DNA of 64,000 nt from Plasmopara viticola (lineage: Eukaryota; Oomycota; Peronosporomycetes; Peronosporales; Peronosporaceae): assembly GCA_001695595.3 (NCBI GenBank), contig MBPM02000004.1, positions 1,364,001-1,428,000 on the forward strand, read 5' to 3'. The position numbers were made by a program, and so were the translations under genes. How positions within the stretch are numbered: the stretch's first letter is position 1; every line of letters starts with the position of its first letter. Below the pieces are notes generated by a model. It was not told the origin of the DNA. It did no database searches and saw only the letters and a program-made list of their open reading frames with translations. This document shows positions 48,639 to 59,529 of the stretch, in pieces.

Positions 48639-51560
48639 TTAAATCGTAGCAAAAGGGCTTCTTTGCAGCTTCCACATATCCTTGTAATCATCTTCGCTCA
48701 GACTCTGAGCATTTCTCGTAGTGTCTCGCTTAAGAAATGTTGTCGATCTTCGCGGGCTCAAATTCTTAGTCAAATCTAATACTGTTTCCGGTGGGCGAGG
48801 ATACGAGGCAACCGGTCCAATATTTCTGCGTGATTGTGCAACATATGCAAATGAAGCACTGTTCGGTGACACCACCGCAACTACTGGTCGGAACGACCCG
48901 CCAAGTGACATTAGCAAGGGTGATCTGACTGTTGACGGTGCAAACGATAAATTCTCAGTGAAATCTGGTGATTTTCGACTTGATTTTGTCCTTCTTTGAG
49001 AGGGAACGAGTCGATCGCGTTGGCTTGGCTCACATAAAATAGGAAGCGAGTGCTGTCGTTGTTGCTTCTTGTCCTTAATTCGACGAACCAATTGAGATGC
49101 ACATATCACTCGCTCGACTTTATTCATGTTCCCATTTGCAACAGCAGTGGTCGAAATAAGTTGCCACGGCTTATCGGCGACAAAGTAAGCACAGTTGCCT
49201 TGATTTGTCTGTTCCTGTACCGTTTTGCAATTCCATCGATGACGCTCTAACAGAATAGTGTGGATACTGTGTAAACTCGATAATGAAAGTCTTTTCCATC
49301 CCGATTCCGTGAGCTCGAGCATTTGAACAGGGGTCGTACACATGAACACAGTTATGGCAAGGTCGTCTTGTGTTGTGTGTGTAGGCGCTGCAATTGTTGG
49401 TGTGATGGAGGCTAGAGTAGCAGCAACGTATTCTTGAGCATCAGTTGCTGAGACTGAAGATGGTACAACATTAGTGGAGCTCATAAGGGGAGGAATTGTT
49501 TCTGGTGCACTGGAGGAGAGCATTGCGTCATATCCGAAAAATTCATGTGGTCCAATCGTTGCAACTCGAACAAGCACTTGTTTCCTTTTTACACATTGAC
49601 TCTGCGTGACGTCGGGACCTATTGTGCTGACAATCGGAACTTGTTGACGCAAATACACGGCCACTTCACCGCTTTTGACAATATAAAGGGTACGCGGACG
49701 GATCGGTTCGTGCAGAAAAATGTGACGTGGTTCGTATTTTTTTTCTTGAAGATCATGAGCTACTCGAATACATTGGGAGAAATCACTATCACGGAGGAAA
49801 TCAAGTGCCGCAAGAAAATCTGCGCGTTGTATTATTGCTCCTTGAATGGAGACTCCAGGAAGTAGAGTCTTTAATGCGTGCAAATGTGCACGTTCGAGTA
49901 CCAAAAGATCTGATTCACATGCCGCCAAAGCAGAAGCCGATCGTTGGAGACGAGTGACAAGAGACAATTCGCCAAATGAATCACCAGCCGACAAAGTTGC
50001 AAGGACATCGTACACTGCTTTGGCTGGATCAGGCTGAAATGTCTTCACATCTTCGTTCACAATATTTATATTGCCTCGAAGAATCAGAAAAGCGCGACTC
50101 TCGACCTTTCCCTGTCGGCAAAGAATCTTGTCTTTTGGTATAGTTAAAAAAGTGGCATACTGACCGATTCCGCGTGCAAGTGCAAGTTTATCGACATAAT
50201 TTGGACGATCGAATTTGTCGATTAATGTTGTCTGCTCAAGCAATCGAGCCATGGCGTTAATCTCAAATGGAGAACGGTCAGCTGGACGCAGTGACAGGAT
50301 CCGACGAGTTTCCGAGCGTATGATGCTGAGCGAAGAAAACGGTTGGTCATAAGCTACACGGTCGGCGAGAAAAGGAAATTCATCAGCTTGTACTGGATCC
50401 GCGTGCAGTCTTTGTAGGAATTTCAAGTACAAAGTCTTACCCTCAACCTTTTGCATGTAGGCTGCTTTAAATCTTTTGACAAAAGTTTTCAATAAGTGCG
50501 AGATCGACGGATTTGTTATATACAAATCACGTATTCTAGCGCCTAAAAGCCACTCTTCTATCAGCGACATAGCAAAACGTGATTCGGCGTTGATGTCAAT
50601 TCCACTTGCGCCAAGCAATTGGGATGCTCCGACATAGATCTTTCGAGAAATAGCGACACAAATAACATTTCCTACAGCCACTACATGTGCAGTTCGTGGC
50701 CGACAAAGAATCCCCATTTCTCCAAAACCTTGGTAAAGGGTTTTTCGACACACAACTAATGCTGGCACATCCATGCCAAGCTTCTCGTCGTACAATTTCT
50801 CCCCACTATGCACAGCACTTTTCGGACGACTATATTCGTCCAACACGATATCTGCCTCACCTTTGACAAGCAAAAAATATTGATCGTCCTCTTTATCACC
50901 TTTTTCTACTATCCTTACTCCATCATCGTAATGTTTAAGAGTACAATGATCTACTAAATACTGTATCTGGATCGGTGACAAGTGCTGGAATATTTGCTGC
51001 TTGGGCAACACTCCATGCTTTCGGACTAGATGCCGGTACAGCATCAATTCATGCACAGAAGTTAGTAGCTTACTAAATGCTGCTTCAGGTAAAATAAAAC
51101 ACGTCACAGCTCCATGTGCCACAGCATTTAGCATTCTCGTCTCAAACCCTTGGAGAAAGGATTCTTCGCCAAAGTATTCGCACTCTCCGTGTTGATACAA
51201 TTGGTTTTCCATTTCAGCTTCCATCTGGGATCTTTTTCGGATAAGTTGTCGTGGGATAACCACGTTGCTTAAATTGTCCGGAGACATGAGATGTACTGAT
51301 CCGACAGTACTCGTAACTCGAGATCGTCGGCGCTGAGTCATCAACACTTTGCCTTCATCTATGAATAGCACATCTCGACCAGGTTGGCCTTGATAATAAA
51401 TGTACTCCCCATCATTAAATGCTACGGACTTGAAAGCTCGCAACAATTGTCGTTCCGTACACAAACGTTGCTTCACGACATGTGCTAGAATGGGCACTCG
51501 GCGGACCAATCGAGCTCCGCGCAATGTATCAGATGTCTCATTGTCGTTCTCGTGTATCAT
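48639..51560 (-). CDS. Protein with four tandem cyclic-nucleotide-binding domains
   Basis: A 973-residue ATG-started protein built of cNMP-binding folds at about 40-168, 190-315, 460-570 and 590-690. The second and third keep phosphate-binding-cassette features: FGEMGILCRPRTAHVVA (279-295, Glu281, Arg289) and FGELSLVTRLQRSASALA (529-546, Glu531, Arg540). These two could bind cAMP or cGMP. The first (YFGEESFL) and fourth (FFGYDAML) lack the arginine and look structural. No kinase, channel or membrane segment is present, so it resembles a regulatory or scaffold protein rather than a kinase. The C-terminal ~280 residues are Ser/Arg-rich and poorly ordered. It appears intronless. A TA dinucleotide run lies just upstream of the start codon. 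Confidence 0.85.
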   Translation of the reverse strand: MIHENDNETSDTLRGARLVRRVPILAHVVKQRLCTERQLLRAFKSVAFNDGEYIYYQGQPGRDVLFIDEGKVLMTQRRRSRVTSTVGSVHLMSPDNLSNVVIPRQLIRKRSQMEAEMENQLYQHGECEYFGEESFLQGFETRMLNAVAHGAVTCFILPEAAFSKLLTSVHELMLYRHLVRKHGVLPKQQIFQHLSPIQIQYLVDHCTLKHYDDGVRIVEKGDKEDDQYFLLVKGEADIVLDEYSRPKSAVHSGEKLYDEKLGMDVPALVVCRKTLYQGFGEMGILCRPRTAHVVAVGNVICVAISRKIYVGASQLLGASGIDINAESRFAMSLIEEWLLGARIRDLYITNPSISHLLKTFVKRFKAAYMQKVEGKTLYLKFLQRLHADPVQADEFPFLADRVAYDQPFSSLSIIRSETRRILSLRPADRSPFEINAMARLLEQTTLIDKFDRPNYVDKLALARGIGQYATFLTIPKDKILCRQGKVESRAFLILRGNINIVNEDVKTFQPDPAKAVYDVLATLSAGDSFGELSLVTRLQRSASALAACESDLLVLERAHLHALKTLLPGVSIQGAIIQRADFLAALDFLRDSDFSQCIRVAHDLQEKKYEPRHIFLHEPIRPRTLYIVKSGEVAVYLRQQVPIVSTIGPDVTQSQCVKRKQVLVRVATIGPHEFFGYDAMLSSSAPETIPPLMSSTNVVPSSVSATDAQEYVAATLASITPTIAAPTHTTQDDLAITVFMCTTPVQMLELTESGWKRLSLSSLHSIHTILLERHRWNCKTVQEQTNQGNCAYFVADKPWQLISTTAVANGNMNKVERVICASQLVRRIKDKKQQRQHSLPILCEPSQRDRLVPSQRRTKSSRKSPDFTENLSFAPSTVRSPLLMSLGGSFRPVVAVVSPNSASFAYVAQSRRNIGPVASYPRPPETVLDLTKNLSPRRSTTFLKRDTTRNAQSLSEDDYKDMWKLQRSPFATI

Positions 51561-51629
51561 TTTTTTTAATCAGATGAGGCATCTATCCGTTTCGTCATAA
51601 AACTCGCTTAGCTTTTGTATTTCAATGAT

Positions 51630-51650
51630 ATATATATATATATATATGTA
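51630..51650. repeat. (TA)n microsatellite
   Basis: A run of about ten TA units about 70 bases upstream of the start codon of the cNMP-binding protein gene (minus strand), so it lies in its promoter or leader region. Confidence 0.85.
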
Positions 51651-51688
51651 CATGTATGACACCACCATTTTAGGAGTCACTAAAGCGT

Positions 51689-52012
51689 AATGTAATGTAA
51701 TGTATTACGTTATCGCGTTGCCAAGTTATGCACGTGCTAGGCTCAGTCTGGCTAGACCACGGCATAGAGTGGTGTCCGCATACGTCGAGTCTCGTTCGGC
51801 GGGCAGTGCAGCCAGCACCGAGGTCGTGAGGGTCTTCCATTATTTTGCTTAGCTCTGACTTGGTAAGAGCCCAGGTGGCGCCCGGTGCTGGAGACCGTCG
51901 CGTCGAGGGTGAGACTCGTTAGAGACCTGCAGATGCCCAAGAGCACCTGCCCGAAGCGCGCGAGCATTTAGCCCCCGCGCTTGGAAGGAGGGCGTCACCC
52001 CAACCTTTTCCA
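51689..52012. mobile_element. SINE-like element, copy 1, with 14-bp target duplication
   Basis: An element of about 324 bp flanked by exact 14-base direct repeats AGTCACTAAAGCGT at 51675-51688 and 52013-52026. The 310-base core (51701-52010) is about 97% identical to copy 2 at 52528-52838. The left end carries (AATGT)n, which read on the minus strand would be a simple-repeat 3' tail. No protein is encoded. GGCTCAGTCTGG near 51740 resembles a tRNA-type box A, but on the opposite strand to the tail, so the orientation is unsettled. Target duplication length, size and tail fit a SINE; Phytophthora genomes are known to hold several SINE families. Confidence 0.8.
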
Positions 52013-52316
52013 AGTCACTAAAGCGTGTAAGCTCAAATCACTTATTAGTCTGTCGTAATCAGACTGTTCAAAACCCTCCTTGTACACGTCTCTAACATCG
52101 CTACAGTTTTCATTGTAAATAATTTATAACTACCCTTTACGATGGTCTCGACACATTGCATAGATATTTTTTCTCACGGCTATAGTTTTACCCGGAAGGT
52201 AAATATAAAAATTTGACCGAAATCAAAAAGAGTAGCTGTGACGACAAGATATAGTGCTACTTATATAAGACTTTAAAGTTTAACTCACTGGCGTGGTTTC
52301 ACAATGCTTCTGATCC

Positions 52317-53248
52317 TTATGGTTTGAGTTGTGGTTGAATCCTATTTCCTAGCACAATGTTTCCAGCAATTCTCGCTAGTAGCGATGGATCCAGCACTGT
52401 TGAGCCATTCCCAAGCTCATCGCCAATTACTGCAGGAGAATATTGCGTTTTTGGTGAATGTGAAATATTGGGGCAAAATAAGAGCGCATTAAAAGTAAGC
52501 ACGACTTACACTTGAAAATGTTGTTGTTGTATTACGTTATCGCGTTGCCAAGTTATGCACGTGCTAGGCTCAGTCTGGCTAGTCCACGGCATAGAGTGGT
52601 GTCCGCATACGTCGGGTCTCGTTCGGCGGGCAGTGCAGCCAGCACCGAGGTCGTGAGGGTCTTCCATTATTTTGTTTAGCTCTGACTTGGTAAGAGCCCA
52701 GGTGGCGCCCTGGTGCTGGAGACCGTCGCGTCGAGGGTGAGACTCGTTAGAGACCTGCAGATGCCCGAGAGCACCTGCCCGGAGCGCACGAGCATTTAGC
52801 CCCCGCGCTTGGAAGGAGGGCGTCACCCCAACCTTTTCGAAGCGAATGGGCCATGCGCTGTTGACCTGTTTTTTTTACTCCACCTTTAATCATACTTTAT
52901 GCAGCATAGATTGGCTGTTAAAAGCATCGGACTCTTTTCCAGCACAAACCTGAAGAATGTCCAGCTTGGGAAGCAGGTATGATTTGCCAGCACTGTGAAT
53001 TGAGCTATTGTTACTACTGCTACTTCAGAGTACTATTCAGCTCTGCATACTAGCAACCTATTGTGAGAATAGAAGAAACGCCACCCCAACGTAAATTCCC
53101 CGAAACAAAATACCTTCTTTGACACTTGGTGCACATATTTTACGAGACAATTTACACAGGAGCTATGCGCGTTAAAATACTCCATCATTGAGTACGTACA
53201 ATAACGAAGTGTATCTTGCGAAGTTTTGCCCAAATTGGACGAAAGCAA
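52317..53248 (-). pseudogene. Possible multi-exon gene interrupted by a SINE-like insertion
   Basis: On the minus strand a good 80-base intron can be drawn: donor GTAAGT at 52509 and acceptor TTCTCCTGCAG ending near 52430. It leads to a terminal exon ending at 52317 (VIGDELGNGSTVLDPSLL... to a stop). The donor's upstream exon runs at once into SINE copy 2. Beyond the SINE are further coding-like stretches, for example SAGKSYLLPKLDILQ near 52990-52945 and SCVNCLVKYVHQVSKK near 53165-53115, each next to plausible splice signals. I cannot name the family or prove one transcript. It could be a gene broken by the insertion, or chance. Confidence 0.3.
52528..52838. mobile_element. SINE-like element, copy 2
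   Basis: Second copy of the 310-base core, same orientation as copy 1 and differing by a few substitutions and one extra base (CCCTGG for CCCGG). The left end carries (GTT)n instead of (AATGT)n. No flanking target duplication is visible, so it may be an older insertion or have arisen by local events. The high identity of the copies, 520 bases apart, indicates recent activity or conversion. Confidence 0.8.
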
Positions 53249-53757
53249 AGTTTTTTATTTTCGTACAACCTCCTTCCGTCAAATCCGAAAATCTAAACTA
53301 GAGGAAGCCAAGATTTGGTCCTTTTTCCGAACAAACTTCCTTCGTCAAATCTCCCTACAGCCGAAAATCGAAAGCGCGTCGCCAGTAATATCGTGACCAA
53401 TTTTTAAAGTGATTGACGAGTTGTCCGGAAAGAAAATTAGCGTCACGCACGTGATCGATCTAGTCGTGGCATAGTGTAGTCACAAATGAAAGTCTGTAGA
53501 CATCAAAAGTTTCGGTAAGTTTCAGCGCTTCGATTTGTACGATGCAGCCTTACATAACCGCTATTACCTTTACGACAAGTCACGAGATACATGCTGATCT
53601 TAACAATGTCAGGGGTCATGCCGATAAAATAACACAGTCTACAGAATGCCCATTTCAAAAAGATTTATCGAAAGTACGGTTTACGTGAATTCTATGAATA
53701 TCTCCAACATATGTTGCTACTTTCTAGTGCAATTGCACACGAATGAACTTTGCTATC
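52839..53757. other. Spacer between SINE copy 2 and the dehydrogenase gene
   Basis: Contains the coding-like minus-strand fragments described with the possible broken gene (53248-52900) and otherwise only short frames. It forms the 3' flank of the dehydrogenase gene. Confidence 0.4.
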
Positions 53758-54903
53758 CTAGTAGCCATTCGACCAGTTCATTTGGTAAAGCACAGGTTTG
53801 CCTTCAAGCCGAAGGTTAAGATTTTTCACGAAAACATCTGCCACGTCTTCTGGGAAGACAGTACCAGCGATATGCGGCGTCACAATTACCTTCGGGTGCG
53901 ACCACAGCAGACTGTCTTTCGGCAATGGTTCTTTCTCGAAAACATCTAACACGGCCATGGACAGGAAACCTTTGTCCAAGGCGTTGATAATATCCTGTTC
54001 TGAAATGATATCGCCGCGGCCGACGTTAATGAAAACAGGTTGCTTCTTTCGACACACCTTCAATGTGTTCTCCGTCAGCAGATAGCGCGTCGCTTTCGTG
54101 CTGGGAAGCACATTTACTATGTAGTCGCTTTGCTTCAACACGTCATTCAAATTAGTTGACAAGCGGTCAGCACACTGTGCTAGTGCAACTCCATCATCAT
54201 CGTTCACATGGCCCTTAAACCCGACTACCTGGAAGCCAGAGAATTTAAGCGTACGTCCAATCTCCTGTCCGATATTACCCAGCCCGAGAATGCCAATGGT
54301 TAACTGTCGAAACGATCGATATTTAAGCTTTGTTCGGTCAGCTATGCGCTTTTCTTGTGATTGTTTAGCTTCAAAGAGCTTACGCTCAATGACAATCACG
54401 TAGCCAAATACAAATTGTGCCAGTGCTGTCGACATGATGCCACCCGCACGAGAGACAGTAAAGCTTGGATGATTCTCGACTTTTGCAACCTTTGAATACG
54501 AGTCAACTCCCGCATAAGTGCCTTGTACCCATCGAACTTTCCGCAACAGGTGCTGCAACTCGAGTGGCAGGTTGCTTTTGGGTGCGAGCAGCAACGGTGC
54601 AGCAATGTGGGCATCCATGAATATGATTTCGGCGTCTTCGAGGATCCGCTGCTGTTTGAGGTCAAGTTCCCATGTGGGGGCATTGGGAATGACAAAATCC
54701 TTAGCTTCTTCAGGCTGAAAATTATTACTGGCGCTGACAGGACGTATGACAGGTAGTGGCAGGTCTACAATCTCGAGCTTGTTAGTCTGAAACAACTTGG
54801 CGGCGGACGAAGTGGCTGTTGGTGACGCTAACTGCTGACGTACGGTATCACCAATGCCAGGGATGATAGACACGACGGGGATTCGAAGCACACTGTCGGT
54901 CAT
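53758..54903 (-). CDS. D-2-hydroxyacid dehydrogenase
   Basis: NAD(P)-dependent enzyme that reduces 2-oxo acids to D-2-hydroxy acids (the glyoxylate/hydroxypyruvate or D-lactate type; exact substrate not predictable). It has 381 residues from an ATG. The substrate domain includes WVQGTYAGVDSY (126-136). The nucleotide-binding motif GLGNIGQEIG spans 207-216. The catalytic triad positions are visible: Arg296 in INVGRGDIIS, Glu325 in VFEKEPLP and His344 in TPHIAG. Lys230 in VGFKGH after the second strand gives no clear NAD or NADP choice. The N-terminal ~75 residues are longer than in the minimal family and not a clear targeting signal. It appears intronless. Confidence 0.93.
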   Translation of the reverse strand: MTDSVLRIPVVSIIPGIGDTVRQQLASPTATSSAAKLFQTNKLEIVDLPLPVIRPVSASNNFQPEEAKDFVIPNAPTWELDLKQQRILEDAEIIFMDAHIAAPLLLAPKSNLPLELQHLLRKVRWVQGTYAGVDSYSKVAKVENHPSFTVSRAGGIMSTALAQFVFGYVIVIERKLFEAKQSQEKRIADRTKLKYRSFRQLTIGILGLGNIGQEIGRTLKFSGFQVVGFKGHVNDDDGVALAQCADRLSTNLNDVLKQSDYIVNVLPSTKATRYLLTENTLKVCRKKQPVFINVGRGDIISEQDIINALDKGFLSMAVLDVFEKEPLPKDSLLWSHPKVIVTPHIAGTVFPEDVADVFVKNLNLRLEGKPVLYQMNWSNGY

Positions 54904-55589
54904 TTTAGAATATGGTGAATGTGGCCCTCACCGCTCAGTCAAGCGCGATGGATCGTGATTCCTCGCCATGAAAGTTTTTTCGTGCTACGTTAGCTATTGC
55001 GACATGCTTTTCAAGGGGTAATTATTTATAAGGGTAAAAGTGCTGTGTTTCTTGTTGAAACAAAAGAGATGCTAGAAATTAAGTATTAGAGTGCCTGTCA
55101 ATGTACGTTTTCTGGATTTCCGCGAAAATCCTGCAAGAGATGCGAGCAAAGGACTGATACGCCGTAAGAAAGTATAAATTTCACCAAACTTGTGCTTCGT
55201 CCAGTGTGTGTCCTTATATCTCGTACGCCCTCGAGACACTAAGCACTTCGCTATCCAACTACTCAGCAATTGATCACCTTGATGCTTACCTGTTCCGTAA
55301 AGTACTGTGTCAATCAAAATCATTATGTTTCAATGGCCCGACAGGGTTTGGTAAAAACGGTGATTTTTCGTCACTTCGAAGTACTACTACAACTGACAGC
55401 TGGTCCATACTGTAATCACTGGCTTACGACCAATGCAAGAGTGCTTTGCAATACCACGGCTGCTGTTTAATGACATCATGCTTATTTCTTGGTACGGAAA
55501 ATTAGCAACGAATGCACAGCGGTCGGTCGTCAAAACGGGTGCTGATAGACAGAAATTCACTAGTACAGCAGAACTCTTATTAAGATGGA

Positions 55590-56440
55590 TATGTTAGAGT
55601 ATATTACGAATGTAGATTAGCTCTTTATTTGACCATCGACCAATAAAAATTGTTCGCACGATTAAATGTTTTGATTAGTGCGAACCATTTTGATTGATTA
55701 ATAATTAAATGTTGAGGTTTCTTCCTGCATATAGTCGCTGTCGTAATTGCGGCAAAAATAGTTTTCGAGCTGAAAATTATTCCTCATAGATTGGGGATAG
55801 CAAACAGTCGTTTATCATATATGTAATGCGTAACCCCATCTTTAATGCTTTAGACAAATAACCGTAGCACTTGATAATAATCGCCTCTCTAGCATCCCTT
55901 CAGTCTATACATGCTTGTTGCCACTCGATGACCGGTCGACAAGCAAGAAGTAAATGCAGCCATCGGGCACGGACCCCCGCGTGATGCCTTACTAAGATGT
56001 TAAACGTCTTTAAAGGCTTCAACATAACATGTGCAAGCGAAATGTAACCATTACTATGCTTTTGCAAACTATCTTAGTTGCTTAAATTGCCATGATGCCA
56101 ACGGTAGCAGCCAGCTCTACAGCATCGCAAACCTAGGTGATAGCATGAGCGTGTACGACGCAAGTTAAAAAGTTAGGCGATGTGGATAATGGTACAGAAT
56201 TGCGACTTTAGATTATAGTGATCTCTCACGCACATATAGGAAAAAGTAAATATGAAGATGCCATGATACCATGATCACATAAGTTTTTGTAAGCTTGCAC
56301 ACGATTGACCTCCACATACAATTATCAATCAATAGAAAAGGTTCGCACAAATTGAAGCATTAATTCGTGAACAATTTTTATTGGTCGATGGGCAAATAAA
56401 GAGCTAGACAACTCTCGTAATATACTTGAATATTTATCGT
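55590..56440. repeat. Inverted repeat pair A, arms about 70-100 bp
   Basis: The left arm (core 55618-55686, TAGCTCTTTATTTGACC... to GCGAACC) is repeated in inverted form at 56340-56406, with weaker similarity extending outward on both sides (GTATATTACGA near 55600 and its complement near 56420). Identity is roughly 85-90% by eye. It looks like a diverged fold-back or MITE-type element. Confidence 0.75.
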
Positions 56441-56680
56441 GCTGCCTATCATCAATTGTGTGCAAGCTTAACATGATCATGGTATCATGGCATCAAAGCT
56501 TGGAGAAACACCGAAATCAAAGCTTGAAGAAACATTAATCTAATTCGTCTATTGCATTTAAGATGGGGTCACGCAGTACAGGACGCATATACGATATACG
56601 ACTGTTTGCTATACCCAATCTATGGGGAATACTTTTCAGCTCGAAAACTATTTTTGCCGCAATTACGACAGCGACTATAT
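55729..56680. repeat. Inverted repeat pair B, arms about 120 bp
   Basis: Left arm 55729-55848 (ATATAGTCGCTGTCGTAATT... to CCCCATCTTTAATGC) and right arm 56554-56680 are reverse complements at about 90% identity by eye. Pair B overlaps pair A in the order A-B-A'-B', so the two pairs are not one simple nested palindrome. At least two inversion or insertion events are needed. Confidence 0.75.
56257..56494. repeat. Inverted repeat pair C around arm A'
   Basis: Arms 56257-56308 and 56452-56494 are inverted copies (shared cores GATGCCATGATACCATGATCA and AAGCTTGCACAC). They enclose arm A' of pair A. The 238-base unit resembles a small terminal-inverted-repeat element. Confidence 0.75.
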
Positions 56681-59529
56681 CCCTTCAAGGTATTTTTTTT
56701 ATCTCTGACCAAAAAGTCAGTCAGATCGGGTGAGTAAATAATATGATGTGTCAATCCATAGCTTTTCAAGATAAGTGACCAACTTTTTGAAACATCATAG
56801 GCTCGATTGTTATTCTGCAACGTAAAGGCCAAGCATTGTTGCAATCGAAAATTTGTTGCGATGGCCAACGCAATGGTTCAGCTTAGACGCGGCAACATAT
56901 TGTTTCTTCTTGTTACAATCTGATCCGCTATGTCAGTGGCAGTTATGCCACTGCTTGCGTTTCAGTGACATTTGAGAGCTTTTACACGTCTAGCAATGAC
57001 ACATCTTTAATGCAAACGACCTCAATTCCATACAGCTCTCAATGTTCCTTTTACTTAATTAGTTGAAGAACAAGACTGAGGTGGCACCTCTCTGACGATG
57101 ACAAGAAGGATGGACAGTGAGAACACCTTTGTACAAAATATTGCATATTTTTGATATCAAAACCTGTGATTTAAATGTTCTTGTAATCGGCGAACATGTA
57201 TGTCAAAAGAAAACTTGCTAAGAGATGATCGCCCTCTCAGATATAATACTGTGGTCGACAATAAATTGAGGTGAACAAATTGAAGAGCAAGTGCAAGGAA
57301 GGCAATTATAGTTGGTTTACTTTGGCATTTGCCTTTTGCTAACAAATCTTTGCAGTCGTCAGTCATTCTAGGTTGCGGTGCTTCAAACTAACGTTTTCTG
57401 ATACCATTGTCGGAAGTGTCGTGACCGACGCTAAGCAATTTTGTCTCGCCCGGCAGAGCCAAATTAGATGCCTGCTCAAGATTTTCGGAAGCTATCAATA
57501 GTATATAGATGTTGGACCTCCTAGAACCACTCGATGTTCCTTAAAATTTTTGACAGAGGTCTTACGAGACCTTATGTAGCCAATACCTATGCTTGTACAA
57601 ATAGCTTGTTATTCTGACCACTAACACAAATTGTTTACGGAACGTAGCGTACGCCAAACCATAACGTATTCTACTTTTTCAATGTCCGCTTGAATCCCAT
57701 GGCTGCTTTCAAAGCATATTTTCTGCCGCAAAGACGTATTTGTCAATGCTGCCTAAAATGTACAGATAATTATGATTGCTTACAAGAGCCTCTAATGATC
57801 AAAAATGTTTGTGACTACACCGCCGAGGCGTTTGTTGACGCTTGTGACACCACTTGCTCTTCTTACAGCATGAAGCTGGACGTGGCAAACATTCGCCTTT
57901 TCCACCAAATTTATCTGTTAATATCTACACAATTCAGTAAACTATACCGAACATGTTGTTGAGTAATACGTCTTATAAAGTCGATGTTTGTGTTGATCGT
58001 CAATTCTATATAAGCATGAAATTGTCACCGTTTTTCATTTAACTTCCGAGCACACAAGGCTAACAACGAGTGCGGGGATTTATGCAACATGCCATTTTCT
58101 ACCTTCATCGGCACATTAGTTAACGTAGAAGTGACCATTGCCAGGTGACACCGTACTTAGTGCAAGATACGAAGTCGATCTTGTGTCAATAGCGTCCATA
58201 CTGTAACACAACGCTTTATCGTACTATTTTTCCGATGTGAGCTTTGAAGACTGGTCACAACTAAATTGACATACCGGATCCTGAGGACCCTTCGGAAATT
58301 AAGTTTTAGCCCAGGCGCGATGGACGCTAACATTAAGCTTATTTTGGGTATCTTCCTTCAAAACGGAAACATTTTTGTTTATAGTAGGAGACATCATTTT
58401 GGAAAACCGATTGCTGCGTCTTTAGAACAATAATGCGCGTGTCAAGTATCTTGTGTACTATGTCTATGGTGAGTGAAATGGCATTTGAAATTTGGGAGCG
58501 TTTAGTCTGCACTTCTCCCTCTAGAACAAGTCTTGTTTTGTTAAATGCGCGAAGATAATTTATTTGAGCATTTTGAAGTGTTTGTCATAGAGCATGTCCG
58601 ACACTTCTCCCATTTTACATGACGCTGGTCCACAAAGGATCAAGAGCTTTTCTAAACGTCGTCTTACGTTGCTTAAAAGAACATAAATTGTAGGACAGAA
58701 ATGGTCATAGCCAAGCTTTATGGGGAATACTAGAGAAGATCAAGTAGCCGCATAGATCTACCGCGGTAGTTTTTCCTATAACAAGTCTCTATGGTGAGCA
58801 GATACTTCCACGCCGCCGTGGTGACCCGTGTCTAAGACTTTTGCAAAAAGATACACTGTCTCATTCGAATTATTTCTGCTGCAAAAACCAATGATAAACA
58901 CGTGGCAAGCAGTTTAAGAGAACAGTAAAATGTATGCAGCTTTGTATGGACGGCTCAATTATGCTTTGTACACTTCAATGAGCCATGACGCGTGTTGAAA
59001 GTTGCAATTTTTTTACTTGTAGAAGTTTTTATAGATGGGACTTCCAAGTTCATCGACTGAAGCTTTTGGCATCCGAAGCACCACACATAGATTGATAGAG
59101 TGCAATCAACGCAGCATACTGAGTACTTGGCAACGGATTCTTGATATTATCACAGTTGCTGCAAATGAAAACGAGGTGAGCAGCTCAAAGTAATTGATAC
59201 TTATCAAGCTGAAAATAGTGGCGCTAAAAATATCGCACCATTTGAAGCCTCAGTATGCCCAAATCAACGACAAATATAGTAAGGTTTACTGGGATATAGC
59301 TAATCTATACCGGTGAAGATGCGCGTGACGTCGTCATTAAAAAGCTTTTCTCAAAAATAGGCTCAGAGGCAGCAATACAAATTGAGGACCATTAATCACA
59401 CGCTTTGCATTTCCCCATCCACTAGCCACCTTCTATTATTGTGAGCTTAATCTCTGTCTATATTAACCAAAACCCCGTCTACGCCCTCACCATGGACGCC
59501 TCTTTTATCTTTATCACCCGCCTAGCGAG

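Larger units (their letters stand above)
54904..59529. other. Intergenic stretch with inverted-repeat nest
   Basis: No supportable gene. Short frames include a Cys-rich one (57690-57962, plus strand) without a signal peptide, start context or family match. Inverted repeats between 55590 and 56680 are listed separately. Confidence 0.5.

Noticed and set aside
52506..52826. 106-codon open frame across SINE copy 2
   Set aside because: The frame is not kept in copy 1 because of a one-base indel, so it is not a conserved element protein.
57690..57962. Cys-rich 90-codon frame, considered as an elicitin-like secreted protein
   Set aside because: It starts on TTG, has no signal peptide, and the Cys spacing does not match elicitins.
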